Program-made: the position numbers and the translations under genes | Notes under the pieces: generated by a model | Seen by the model: only the letters and a program-made list of their open reading frames with translations | Databases searched by the model: none | Told to the model about the DNA's origin: nothing | In this document: positions 46,331 to 54,624 of the stretch, piece after piece | Numbering within the stretch: the first letter of the stretch is position 1 | How the letters are laid out: each line of letters starts with the position of its first letter | NCBI RefSeq assembly: GCF_018343625.1 | Contig: NZ_JAGYPG010000002.1 | Coordinates: forward strand, 911,280-975,279 | DNA from: Lederbergia citri | GTDB lineage: Bacteria; Bacillota; Bacilli; Bacillales; Bacillaceae_C | Direction: 5' to 3' | DNA length: 64,000 nt

Positions 46331-47176
46331 TTACACTTCTAAAACAATATTTATTCCAGATGGGTCTGTCGTAAGAATTTTCCCATTCTCCTCTGTCATT
46401 GGAGCATTTATTTTTTTCAATTGCTCCATGATCTTTTGCTTTTCTTCATTGTTAGGCAACGCAATCGTAAAGTATTTTAAACCGGTGCTATTTTCTGATG
46501 GTGCAGCTACCCCTTTACTGTTCCATGTATTCAACCCGATATGATGGTGATATTTATTTTTTGACATAAATAGTGCTTGCGAGCCGTAACGAAGAATGAG
46601 ATCAAACCCTAGTCCATCATAATAAAATTCGCGAGTTTTTTCCAATTCCGCTACTTGGAGATGGATATGTCCAATGATTGTTTTTTCGGGCATGCCTTTC
46701 CAACCAGTTTCAGTAGCTTCCTGCAAGAGATTTTCAACATCGAGTGGCTCTGTCGTCATGTATACTTGATCTCCTTGCCATATCCATTTTTCTGGATCTC
46801 GATCAATATATATTTCGATTCCATTTCCTTCTGGATCGGCTAAATAAAGTGCCTCACTGACATGGTGGTCAGAAGCCCCTTGCAATGGATAGCGAGTTTG
46901 AATAAAATAATGAACAATATCTGCAAGATGTGAACGATTAGGCATTAAGAAGGCAATATGATATAGACCACTAGTCCTAGGATCCCGAGGTGTTGCATCT
47001 TTACGTTGTTCCAGTGATAATAATGCAGTTTTACCGTCTGCTGAAATTGATGCTTTTTCATTTGTTCGCTCAATTACTTTGAACCCAAGAACTTTTTCAT
47101 AAAAGTCAACTGATCTCTCAAGATTTTGGACTGTTAACACAGCTTGTTTTATAACAGATGGTTGTGTCATTTTCAA
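46331..47176 (-). CDS. catE: VOC-family catechol-2,3-dioxygenase, CatE-like
   Basis: 281 residues: two VOC modules (about 8-125 and 168-281). Likely iron ligands are H170 or H172 (I-G-H-I-H-L), H211/H212 (Y-H-H-H-I-G-L-N) and E280. The sequence tracks B. subtilis CatE (YfiE), which opens catechol rings and protects from quinones; D-P-E-G-N-G-I-E and Y-H-H-H-I-G-L-N are shared. AAGGAGG precedes the ATG, and a perfect TTAC-N5-GTAA operator sits 12 bases upstream of the start. Forms an operon with the nitroreductase. Confidence 0.85.
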   Translation of the reverse strand: MKMTQPSVIKQAVLTVQNLERSVDFYEKVLGFKVIERTNEKASISADGKTALLSLEQRKDATPRDPRTSGLYHIAFLMPNRSHLADIVHYFIQTRYPLQGASDHHVSEALYLADPEGNGIEIYIDRDPEKWIWQGDQVYMTTEPLDVENLLQEATETGWKGMPEKTIIGHIHLQVAELEKTREFYYDGLGFDLILRYGSQALFMSKNKYHHHIGLNTWNSKGVAAPSENSTGLKYFTIALPNNEEKQKIMEQLKKINAPMTEENGKILTTDPSGINIVLEV

Positions 47177-47188
47177 TCCTCCTTATAC

Positions 47189-47201
47189 TTACTTTATGTA
47201 A
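47189..47201. promoter_or_regulatory. YodB/CatR-type operator (TTAC-N5-GTAA)
   Basis: TTAC-TTTAT-GTAA, extended by C and G to CTTAC/GTAAG, in the gap between catE and the HxlR-type regulator. It equals the consensus described for CatR and YodB sites in B. subtilis. It abuts the catE ribosome site, so binding would block early transcription. Confidence 0.75.
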
Positions 47202-47301
47202 GCGACTTTATTATAATTATGATATAATGTCAAGTAAGGCGAAATAAATGATAGGTATTTTAGTGGGCAAATGATATAATTTAACTAGCGAGGTGAGTAT
47301 T

Positions 47302-47634
47302 ATGAATAATCCGTTATGCCCAAAGTTTGAAAAGGCAATGAGTATACTAGGACAGCGCTGGACAGGGTTAATTATTCACCAGCTTTTAAATGGACCCCAG
47401 CGTTTTTGTACAGTTGAAGCAGCAATGCCTATCAGTGCACGTGTTTTATCAGAGAGATTAAAAGACCTAGAGCAAGAAGGAATCGTCAAACGCCAAGTAT
47501 ATCCTGAAACACCAGTAAGGATTGAATATTCCTTAACGGATAAAGGATTGGCTCTAGCCCCTTTGATGAAGGAAATAGAAAAATGGGGCGAGAATTGGCT
47601 AGAAATTGAACAAGAAGAAAATATTGAGTTATAA
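47302..47634 (+). CDS. HxlR/DUF24-family redox-sensing repressor, YodB/CatR-like
   Basis: 110 residues from the ATG at 47302, six bases after AGGTG. This start puts a cysteine at position 6 (M-N-N-P-L-C-P-K-F), the redox-sensing Cys6 conserved in YodB and CatR. The winged helix covers 10-95 (R-V-L-S-E-R-L-K-D-L-E-Q-E-G-I-V). No second C-terminal Cys as in YodB is present, so it is nearer to CatR in its chemistry. It likely represses the divergent catE operon and releases it upon thiol modification by quinones. Confidence 0.88.
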   Translation: MNNPLCPKFEKAMSILGQRWTGLIIHQLLNGPQRFCTVEAAMPISARVLSERLKDLEQEGIVKRQVYPETPVRIEYSLTDKGLALAPLMKEIEKWGENWLEIEQEENIEL

Positions 47635-47675
47635 AGCCGACTTCCCTAAAATGGGAATGCCGGCTTCTTTATTTT
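47635..47675 (+). terminator. terminator of the redox regulator gene
   Basis: AGCCGACTTCCC/GGGAATGCCGGCT stem with a bulge, then TTCTTTATTTT; starts within bases of the stop codon. Confidence 0.75.
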
Positions 47676-47725
47676 GGCTTTTAATTTTCGTAATATGTAA
47701 TTATTAAATGTAGGAGGTAATAAAA

Positions 47726-48961
47726 ATGAAAAACGATATTACTAAACGTTTTGTCTCATATGTAAAAATTAATACCCAATCAGATGAAAATAGTCCTACA
47801 TGCCCTTCAACTGCTGGTCAGCTGACTTTGGCCAATAAACTCGTTGAAGAATTAAAGGCGATTGGAATGGATGAGGTCTCTATTGATGAAAATGGCTATG
47901 TAACGGCGACACTTCCAGCAAACACAGAGAAAAAAGTACCGACAATTGGCTTTCTTGCTCACGTAGATACCGCGACTGATTTTACAGGCGAAGGGGTTAA
48001 CCCACAAATTGTTGAACATTATGACGGTAGCGATCTTATGTTAAATGAAGCGGCGAAGGTTGTTCTTTCAAACAAAGACTTTCCAGCGCTTGCTAATTAC
48101 AAGGGCCACACGCTTATTACAACAGATGGAACAACTCTTTTAGGTGCGGACAACAAAGCGGGAATTGCTGAAATCATGACAGCTATGGATTTTTTAATAA
48201 AACATCCTGAAATCAAGCACGGAAACATTCGTGTTGCTTTTACACCTGATGAAGAAATTGGACGTGGACCACACAAGTTTGATGTTGAAAAATTCAATGC
48301 AGATTTTGCTTATACGATGGATGGCGGACCTATTGGTGAATTACAATATGAAAGCTTTAATGCGGCGGGGTTAAAGCTTACTTTCCGCGGAACGAATATC
48401 CACCCAGGAACAGCAAAAGGAACAATGGTGAATGCGGCCAAAATCGCGATGGAATTCCATAACGCATTGCCTGCGGACGAAGCTCCTGAATTGACTGAAG
48501 ACTATGAAGGCTTCTATCACTTGCTTTCGTTTCACGGAGATGTAGAAGAAACGAAGCTCGCATACATTATTAGGGATTTTGATCGTAAAAATTTTGAAGC
48601 AAGAAAAGCACTTGTTGAAAAAATCGTTGCTGATCTTCGCGAAAAATATGGAAAAGATCGAATTTCGATTGACATGAATGATCAATACTACAACATGAAA
48701 GAAAAGATTGAACCTGTGAAGGAAATTGTCGACATTGCATCTGACGCGATGAAAAGTCTCGACATTGAACCGATTGTCTCCCCTATTCGCGGCGGTACGG
48801 ACGGTTCGCAATTATCATACATGGGACTCCCTACTCCAAACATTTTTACCGGAGGAGAGAACTTCCATGGACCTTATGAATTTATTTCCGTTGATAATAT
48901 GGAAAAAGCCGTTCAAGTCATTGTAGAAATTTGCAAATTATTTGAGGAACGTGCTGAGTAG
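47726..48961 (+). CDS. pepT: peptidase T (aminotripeptidase)
   Basis: 411 residues, standard length. Zinc ligands of the M20 fold are visible: A-H-V-D-T near 77-81, G-A-D-N-K-A-G-I near 139-146, D-E-E-I-G-R-G near 173-179, Y-T-M-D-G-G near 196-201 and H380-like in G-G-E-N-F-H-G. It removes the N-terminal residue from tripeptides in the cytosol. AGGAGG precedes the ATG. Monocistronic between the redox regulator and pyrP. Confidence 0.95.
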   Translation: MKNDITKRFVSYVKINTQSDENSPTCPSTAGQLTLANKLVEELKAIGMDEVSIDENGYVTATLPANTEKKVPTIGFLAHVDTATDFTGEGVNPQIVEHYDGSDLMLNEAAKVVLSNKDFPALANYKGHTLITTDGTTLLGADNKAGIAEIMTAMDFLIKHPEIKHGNIRVAFTPDEEIGRGPHKFDVEKFNADFAYTMDGGPIGELQYESFNAAGLKLTFRGTNIHPGTAKGTMVNAAKIAMEFHNALPADEAPELTEDYEGFYHLLSFHGDVEETKLAYIIRDFDRKNFEARKALVEKIVADLREKYGKDRISIDMNDQYYNMKEKIEPVKEIVDIASDAMKSLDIEPIVSPIRGGTDGSQLSYMGLPTPNIFTGGENFHGPYEFISVDNMEKAVQVIVEICKLFEERAE

Positions 48962-49005
48962 TAAATATTTTTGTAAAATTATTGCAGATTAAAGCATAAA
49001 AGGTA

Positions 49006-49034
49006 TTGACTTATCTTTTCGCTCCTGCAATAAT
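49006..49034 (+). promoter_or_regulatory. sigma-A promoter of pyrP
   Basis: TTGACT-N17-AATAAT, upstream of the attenuator leader; the 17-base spacing is ideal. Confidence 0.7.
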
Positions 49035-49064
49035 ACATAAGACAAAAGAATCAGATTGCCTTTA

Positions 49065-49190
49065 AAACAGTCCTGTGAGGCTGACAAGGTTGCATACGCA
49101 TATGATTATGCGTAATTTCTGCATACAGATGATATTAACATCCGATTATTATGCACCTTGCCAAGCTATGGACAAGGTGCTTTTTATTTT
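49065..49190 (+). promoter_or_regulatory. PyrR attenuator leader of pyrP
   Basis: The PyrR-binding loop is CAGTCCTGTGAGGCTGACAAGG (49069-49090 region), matching the TCCNGNGAGG core. CAAGGTTGCATA (49085-49096) can pair with TATGCACCTTG (49150-49160) as the antiterminator. GCACCTTG/CAAGGTGC (49153-49180) with T5 is the terminator. UMP-bound PyrR would favour termination and so repress the permease. Confidence 0.88.
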
Positions 49191-49242
49191 GTCCAAGGCA
49201 TAAGCATCTGATCAAAGATTAATAAAAAGGGAGAGATATCGG

Positions 49243-50523
49243 ATGAAAAACAGAGAAATCCAAGTACACGAACGCTTACCATTATTACAAAGTTTACCTT
49301 TAAGCTTACAGCACTTATTCGCAATGTTCGGTTCTACAGTATTAGTACCATTATTATTCGGAATAAATCCTGCAATTTGTTTGTTGATGAATGGGATTGG
49401 AACACTCATCTATATTTTTATTACGAAAGGAAAAATACCAGCTTATCTGGGCTCTAGCTTCGCGTTTATCTCGCCTGTCATGGTTGTGTTACAGAAATAT
49501 AGCGGCACTGAAGGCTATAGTTATGCACTTGGTGGATTCCTACTCGTTGGTATTGTATTACTTCTTGTTGGTCTTCTCATTAAAGTAGCCGGAACAAAAT
49601 GGATTGATGTTATCTTTCCACCAGCTGCAATGGGCGCAATTGTAGCAGTTATTGGATTGGAGTTAGTGCCGGTAGCTGCAGACATGTCTGGATTACTTAA
49701 ACCCGCTGGTGCACCTGATACATGGTCGCCAGATCCAAAGGTAATCACGGTTTCCTTGCTTACATTGGGACTTACAATCGTATATTGGGTAACATTAAGA
49801 GGATTCTTAAAAATCATCCCAATCTTACTTGGTATTGTTTCAGGTTACATCATTGCAGGTTTTGTGGGACTGGTAGATTATTCTGGAGTTAAAGAGGCAA
49901 GCATGATTGCTCTTCCTACCTTTTATCAAATTAAGTTTAATTGGTCTGATATGTTAATCATTTTACCTGCTGCACTGGTCCTGCTGCCAGAGCATATAGG
50001 GCACCTAATCGTAACAGGCAATATTGTTAAAAAGGACCTTGTCAAGGATCCTGGTCTTGACCGTTCCTTTATGGGAAATGGAATTTCAACCATTATTTCC
50101 AGCTTTGCAGGTTCAACACCTAACACAACATACGGAGAAAACATCGGAGTTCTTGCGATTACTAGAGTATACTCTACTTGGATTATTGGAGGAGCTGCAG
50201 TTATTGCGATTTTCCTTTCCTTCTTCGGAAAACTAGCAGCTTTAATTCAAGCAATCCCAACACCGGTTATGGGTGGAATTTCCTTATTACTATTCGGAAT
50301 CATCGCGGTTAGCGGTCTTCGTATGTTAGTTGAAGCGAAAGTAGACTTCAGCCTTTCACATAACATTATCTTAACTTGTGTTGTGTTAGCAATTGGTATC
50401 AGTGGCGCTACAATTCATGTCGGTTCTGTAGAACTAAAAGGAATGGGACTTGCAACAATTGTTGCGATTCTACTAAGCTTGTTCTTCAAGCTTCTTGAAA
50501 AACTAAAATTAACAAATGACTAA
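49243..50523 (+). CDS. pyrP: uracil permease
   Basis: 426 residues of the nucleobase-ascorbate transporter family, about 12-14 helices. The family motif region L-P-E-H-I-G-H-L (near 247-254, with the key Glu) and the G-N-G-I-S-T-I-I-S-S-F-A-G-S-T-P-N-T-T-Y-G segment near 279-299 match UraA/PyrP, which imports uracil with protons. An AAAGGGAG site precedes the ATG. The PyrR leader confirms a pyrimidine role. Here it is not followed by pyrB or the rest of the pyr operon. Confidence 0.94.
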   Translation: MKNREIQVHERLPLLQSLPLSLQHLFAMFGSTVLVPLLFGINPAICLLMNGIGTLIYIFITKGKIPAYLGSSFAFISPVMVVLQKYSGTEGYSYALGGFLLVGIVLLLVGLLIKVAGTKWIDVIFPPAAMGAIVAVIGLELVPVAADMSGLLKPAGAPDTWSPDPKVITVSLLTLGLTIVYWVTLRGFLKIIPILLGIVSGYIIAGFVGLVDYSGVKEASMIALPTFYQIKFNWSDMLIILPAALVLLPEHIGHLIVTGNIVKKDLVKDPGLDRSFMGNGISTIISSFAGSTPNTTYGENIGVLAITRVYSTWIIGGAAVIAIFLSFFGKLAALIQAIPTPVMGGISLLLFGIIAVSGLRMLVEAKVDFSLSHNIILTCVVLAIGISGATIHVGSVELKGMGLATIVAILLSLFFKLLEKLKLTND

Positions 50524-50529
50524 TAAAGA

Positions 50530-50566
50530 TACCCCTGAAGTTGAATTTGAACTTCAGGGGTTTTTA
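50530..50566 (+). terminator. terminator of pyrP
   Basis: ACCCCTGAAGTT/AACTTCAGGGGT perfect stem with T5 tail. Confidence 0.9.
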
Positions 50567-50683
50567 GATTGGTAATTTTATATTTTTGTTTAAATTCCCG
50601 TTCTTGGTCGCTAACGATATCCTCACTCTAATCGATGTAGGTATAGAACTGCACGGATGTTTCAAATCAGAGTTCGTGGAATC

Positions 50684-50995
50684 CTATTCGCCATTGGAGC
50701 TGGTCTATTCGCCGTCGGGGTCGCTCTATTCGCGGTCGAGGGTGCTTTATTCGCCGTCGACGTGTTTCTACTCGTCATCGTGGTTCTCTTTTCGTCGTCG
50801 CCATCGGCTTGAATTATTGCCATTCTTCTATTATTTTCATAGTTCATACCTTCTATTTGATGTTCAGAGAATTCTATTAAATGTTTTGCCTATTCTATTA
50901 GATGTTTCGGGCATCCTATTAGCTAATTTTTGTTTCTATTAGCCGTTTTACGCTTCTATTAGCTATTTCAGACATTCGATTAGCATTTTTACAAT
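50684..50995. repeat. array of degenerate 20-21-bp direct repeats
   Basis: Block 1: five units of 21 bases (50684-50788) headed CTATTCGCC-like. Block 2: at least six units of 20-21 bases (50851-50974 and beyond) headed TTCTATTAG. Both blocks share the CTATTNG start. The repeats lie between pyrP and the polysaccharide deacetylase in a 486-base gap. ORFs in both directions through block 1 (50586-50942 plus, 50662-50847 minus) only reflect the 7-codon period and have no ribosome sites. Confidence 0.85.
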
Positions 50996-51052
50996 TGGAG
51001 CGCGTTACTGATCTCTATTCTCAGCTTTTAATATAAATTTCCTAGATTTAAG

Positions 51053-51874
51053 TTAATTATTCGAAACCTTTTCCCTATCCTTATGTTCCGCCACTTTCTC
51101 TTCATAGTACGTAGAATAATTCGTTACATCCATCCCCTTTTTTCTGGCGTACGTAATTAATTCCGCGATATGTTCTAGTTTCGGATCATGACGAATGCTG
51201 CTCCAATCATGGCTGCAATAGACAAAATCTAATTGCTTCGCACTTGCGTAATCAATATCCTTTTTTACCCATTTAACATATTCAGCAATATTGTTCCAAC
51301 CGAGTTTTTCTCTAGCAATGCAATCTTGCCAGCCGTGCAATGGACATTCCAAGATCTCCGGAAAGCCCTGCGGTTCGTAAAAATACGGTTGCCACTCAAA
51401 TGGAACAGGCTGCCAGTCACGTTCGTTTCGACCGGCTGAACGGACAAACTTGATTCCATTTTCACGTAATACCTCCAACAAATCTAGGCGGTCACTTAAG
51501 CCACGATAATAATTATACGGAGCGGTAAATCCAATTCCATCAACACCTAAAAGATTTCGAAGCACCTTTTGTCCTTTACTGATTTCCTCGCATACCTCTT
51601 CAAAAGAGCCGCTCGGAAAAATGGTTATACCCTCCTCGTTTTCTTGAACGACTGTTTTTAATAAGACATGCGAATACGTATGCTGATGAAATTCCATGTC
51701 ACCTAACTCTAAAACTTCCTGAGCAATAGCCACGTTTCTCTCTAATGTTTTTCCTACTATAAAAATACTCGCCTTTGCTTCGAGATTTTTATGGACCTCG
51801 GATGCCGCCTTTAAAAACATTTCAGTTGATTCATCTTGAGATTCTACATCATAACCAATCAAGAATTTGGGCAT
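51053..51874 (-). CDS. polysaccharide deacetylase-family hydrolase
   Basis: 273 residues of the NodB/PuuE fold. An early Asp/Asp-like pair (G-Y-D-V-E near 8-12) and metal His residues in F-H-Q-H-T-Y-S-H near 61-68 are present, and C-S-H-D-W near 221-225 near the end. No signal peptide or membrane anchor, so it is probably cytosolic, unlike most peptidoglycan deacetylases; PuuE-like amidase activity is possible. GGGGAG precedes the ATG. Divergent from the DegT-type aminotransferase. Confidence 0.8.
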   Translation of the reverse strand: MPKFLIGYDVESQDESTEMFLKAASEVHKNLEAKASIFIVGKTLERNVAIAQEVLELGDMEFHQHTYSHVLLKTVVQENEEGITIFPSGSFEEVCEEISKGQKVLRNLLGVDGIGFTAPYNYYRGLSDRLDLLEVLRENGIKFVRSAGRNERDWQPVPFEWQPYFYEPQGFPEILECPLHGWQDCIAREKLGWNNIAEYVKWVKKDIDYASAKQLDFVYCSHDWSSIRHDPKLEHIAELITYARKKGMDVTNYSTYYEEKVAEHKDREKVSNN

Positions 51875-52021
51875 TCCAATCTCCCCTTATTATTTTATTT
51901 AGTAAATTATATAAAATCCTTATAAGTATGTATATCTTTGTTTTAAAAGAAATAAGTTTACAGATAATTTATTCCATCATATAATTTACACATGAAATTA
52001 ATTGTAAAAGGAGGAAAAATC

Positions 52022-53302
52022 ATGTTAGCTGCAAATGGTGGCACTCCAGTTCGAACGAAGCCGTGGGCTCCGGAATTTATTAGCTCCGAGGAATTTGATG
52101 AGTTAGAAAAAGAATATGTCCTTCGAGTTTTAGACAAGAAAAGGGTTTTCCGTTTTTATCATGATCAACTTGCGGATTCAGAAACGAAACGATTAGAAGA
52201 TTTATATAAAGAGCGTACAAACGTGAGACATGCTCTTGCCGTGAATTCAGGTACTTCCGCCCTTGTATCCGCAATTGTAGGTGCGGGAATTGGGCCAGGG
52301 GATGAAGTAATTATCCCTGCATATACGTATATCGCAACGGCATCTGCCGTGTTAATCGCACGTGCGGTTCCTGTTATTGTAGAGGTCGATGATAGTTTAA
52401 CGATGGATCCGAACGCATTTGAAGCGGCAATTACCGAGCATACAAAAGCAGTTATCCCTGTCCACATGAAAGGGATACCGTGTGACATGGACAAAATTTT
52501 AGAGATTTCTAAAAAGCATGATCTAATCGTCATTGAAGATGTAGCTCAAGCAAATGGCGGTTTTTATAAAGGAAAACCATTGGGGTCTATGGGAGATGCA
52601 GGATGTTTTAGTTTCCAACAGTATAAAGTCGTTACTGCTGGCGAAGGTGGACTCGTGACGACAAACGATGATGTCATCTATACGCGTGCTAGTATTTATC
52701 ATGACTCTGCACTAAGTTACTGGGGAACAAAACTCTTTGAAAATGTAGAATCTTTTCCAGGCGAAAACTACCGAATGAGTGAACTTAATGGAGCACTCGC
52801 TCTCGCACAATCACAAAAACTGGATAACATTATTTCAAAGCTTCGCCAAGTTAAAAGAACGATAGTGGATGGAATAAAAGATATTCCAAATATTCAATTG
52901 CAAAGGGTTCCAGATCCCGAGGGTGATGTATCATATAGCTTGATCTTCTATTTATCTGATACAGAAGCAGCAAAAACCTTCGCCGATTTACTGAATGCTG
53001 AGGGCATTCCGAATGGAACGATCTATAACAACGGAATTGCCGATCGCCATATTTACGTTAACTGGGATTATGTGTTGGACAAACGAGGAGCCTCTGAAAA
53101 AGGCAACCCATGGACATGTGAAAGTTATAAAGGAAATGTTCAGTATTCAAAAGATATGTGTCCAAATACGTTGGATTTGCTAGCGCGCTCCATCAGTATT
53201 TCATTACATCAAAATTTATCTAACGAAGATTGCCAGGATGCAATCGAAGCTATAAAAAAGGTTGCAAAACATATGAGCGAACGCATGGAAATTCATCAGT
53301 AA
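52022..53302 (+). CDS. DegT/DnrJ/EryC1/StrS-family aminotransferase
   Basis: 426 residues from the ATG at 52022, which follows AAAAGGAGG; the ATG at 51992 is upstream of the site. PLP lysine K202 in Q-Q-Y-K-V-V-T-A-G-E-G-G, and E172-D173-V-A-Q-A contacts the cofactor. Members transaminate keto-sugars or keto-inositols; the sequence is nearest in feel to the inosose/AHBA-type branch. No nucleotide-sugar genes are nearby, so a free or phosphorylated sugar or cyclitol is likelier than a cell-wall NDP sugar. Terminator follows. Confidence 0.85.
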   Translation: MLAANGGTPVRTKPWAPEFISSEEFDELEKEYVLRVLDKKRVFRFYHDQLADSETKRLEDLYKERTNVRHALAVNSGTSALVSAIVGAGIGPGDEVIIPAYTYIATASAVLIARAVPVIVEVDDSLTMDPNAFEAAITEHTKAVIPVHMKGIPCDMDKILEISKKHDLIVIEDVAQANGGFYKGKPLGSMGDAGCFSFQQYKVVTAGEGGLVTTNDDVIYTRASIYHDSALSYWGTKLFENVESFPGENYRMSELNGALALAQSQKLDNIISKLRQVKRTIVDGIKDIPNIQLQRVPDPEGDVSYSLIFYLSDTEAAKTFADLLNAEGIPNGTIYNNGIADRHIYVNWDYVLDKRGASEKGNPWTCESYKGNVQYSKDMCPNTLDLLARSISISLHQNLSNEDCQDAIEAIKKVAKHMSERMEIHQ

Positions 53303-53308
53303 AACTTA

Positions 53309-53350
53309 AACCTCAGTGGCTTAGTGTATCACTGAGGTTCTTCTTATTTT
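53309..53350 (+). terminator. terminator of the aminotransferase gene
   Basis: AACCTCAGTG/CACTGAGGTT stem, 11-base loop, then CTTCTTATTTTT. Confidence 0.75.
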
Positions 53351-53463
53351 TGAGTACAAGCAATCATCCGCTTTATAATTTTTCCCAGCATCAGTACTTC
53401 AAGGCGCTCGTGCACTTCATTTGATATAATCAGGGAAAGCATAGATCGAAAGGATTTCTAACC

Positions 53464-54594
53464 ATGAAATATACCACATCTGAAAAGGACATTCTTAGCT
53501 TCTTAACTTCGTATAATGGAATTTCCAGAAAACAACTCGCTGACATTTCTGATTTGTCTGGGGCGAGTATTACAAAAATCACAAAAAAATTAATAGATGA
53601 TCAATTTATTATAGAGGGTGAACGAATTAGCAGCGGCCTAGGAAGAAAAGAAGTTTTATTATACTCTAATCCTCAAAAGTTCACCTTTTTAGGCATTGAT
53701 ATTGGAGGATATCTCGTTCGTTTTGCATTATCAAACAATAGTATGGAAGTTTTACATAAAGAAGAGTTTTTTATGGCCGAATTAGATGAAAGCCAAAATA
53801 AAGGTGAAGCCCTTCTAGACAGACTCATTCATTTTTTAGAAAGGTCACATACTCTTCCTACGAGTATTGATGCCATAGGGATTGGAGTAACTGGACTCGT
53901 TGATAGAGAACAACAGACCATTTTAAATATCCCTAATCGCAAAGGCTGGGATGATATTCAACTCATTGTTATTTTCCAACAAGCATTCTCATGCCCTATT
54001 TATCTCGATGAAGGTGGCCGCACGATGGCCGTCGCCGAAAAAACATTAGGAAAAGCGAAAGAAATCAGGGACTTCATCGTCGTACAAATTGGGTTTGGAA
54101 TTGTATCTGGTATTATGATTAATGACCAATTGCTAAGGGGATCTAGCAATGTTTCAAGCCTGTTTGGTCATATTACTGCGGATGAAAATGCGGGCCGATG
54201 TTTATGCGGGAATTATGGCTGCTTGGAAAATATCATTACATTTCCAATGCTGGAGATCGAATATAAGAAACGCAATGGTCAATACGCTTCTATTGTGGAG
54301 GCATATGAGCATAAAGATAAAATTGCCATTGGAATATGTATTGATACGGGAAAAGCCCTAGGAATAGCCCTAAGTAATGTCGTCAATTTATTTAATCCAA
54401 GTGCCATTTATATTGGTGGACCGATATTTGACTCCCTTCCTATTCTATTGGAAGAAACGAAGCGGACAATTATTTTACGCGCAAACCGTTTTGCCACTCT
54501 TGCCTTAAGCTTAGAGGAAAATAGTTTTGGACAGCAACAAGGCATCATGGGAGCGTTAATCTTCGCTAAAACAAACTTAATTGCAGAACTCTAA
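53464..54594 (+). CDS. ROK-family transcriptional repressor (zinc type)
   Basis: 376 residues. A winged helix at 5-60 (S-R-K-Q-L-A-D-I-S-D-L-S), then the ROK domain with a degenerate ATP loop (G-I-D-I-G-G-Y) and the zinc cluster C-L-C-G-N-Y-G-C-L-E near 240-249. It senses a sugar or phosphorylated sugar. AAAGGA precedes the ATG. Placed between the aminotransferase and gluconokinase; its target could be either, and I see no clear operator in the gap. Confidence 0.88.
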   Translation: MKYTTSEKDILSFLTSYNGISRKQLADISDLSGASITKITKKLIDDQFIIEGERISSGLGRKEVLLYSNPQKFTFLGIDIGGYLVRFALSNNSMEVLHKEEFFMAELDESQNKGEALLDRLIHFLERSHTLPTSIDAIGIGVTGLVDREQQTILNIPNRKGWDDIQLIVIFQQAFSCPIYLDEGGRTMAVAEKTLGKAKEIRDFIVVQIGFGIVSGIMINDQLLRGSSNVSSLFGHITADENAGRCLCGNYGCLENIITFPMLEIEYKKRNGQYASIVEAYEHKDKIAIGICIDTGKALGIALSNVVNLFNPSAIYIGGPIFDSLPILLEETKRTIILRANRFATLALSLEENSFGQQQGIMGALIFAKTNLIAEL

Positions 54595-54624
54595 AGCCGC
54601 ATCCAGTTAGATGCGGCTTCTTTT
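54594..54624. terminator. bidirectional terminator between the ROK gene and gntK
   Basis: AAGCCGCATC/GATGCGGCTT perfect stem with a six-base loop shared by the two convergent genes. Confidence 0.85.

Noticed and set aside
50586..50942. 118-codon plus-strand ORF, and 61-codon minus-strand ORF at 50662-50847, through the 21-bp repeats
   Set aside because: Both follow the 7-codon period of the array and lack ribosome sites.
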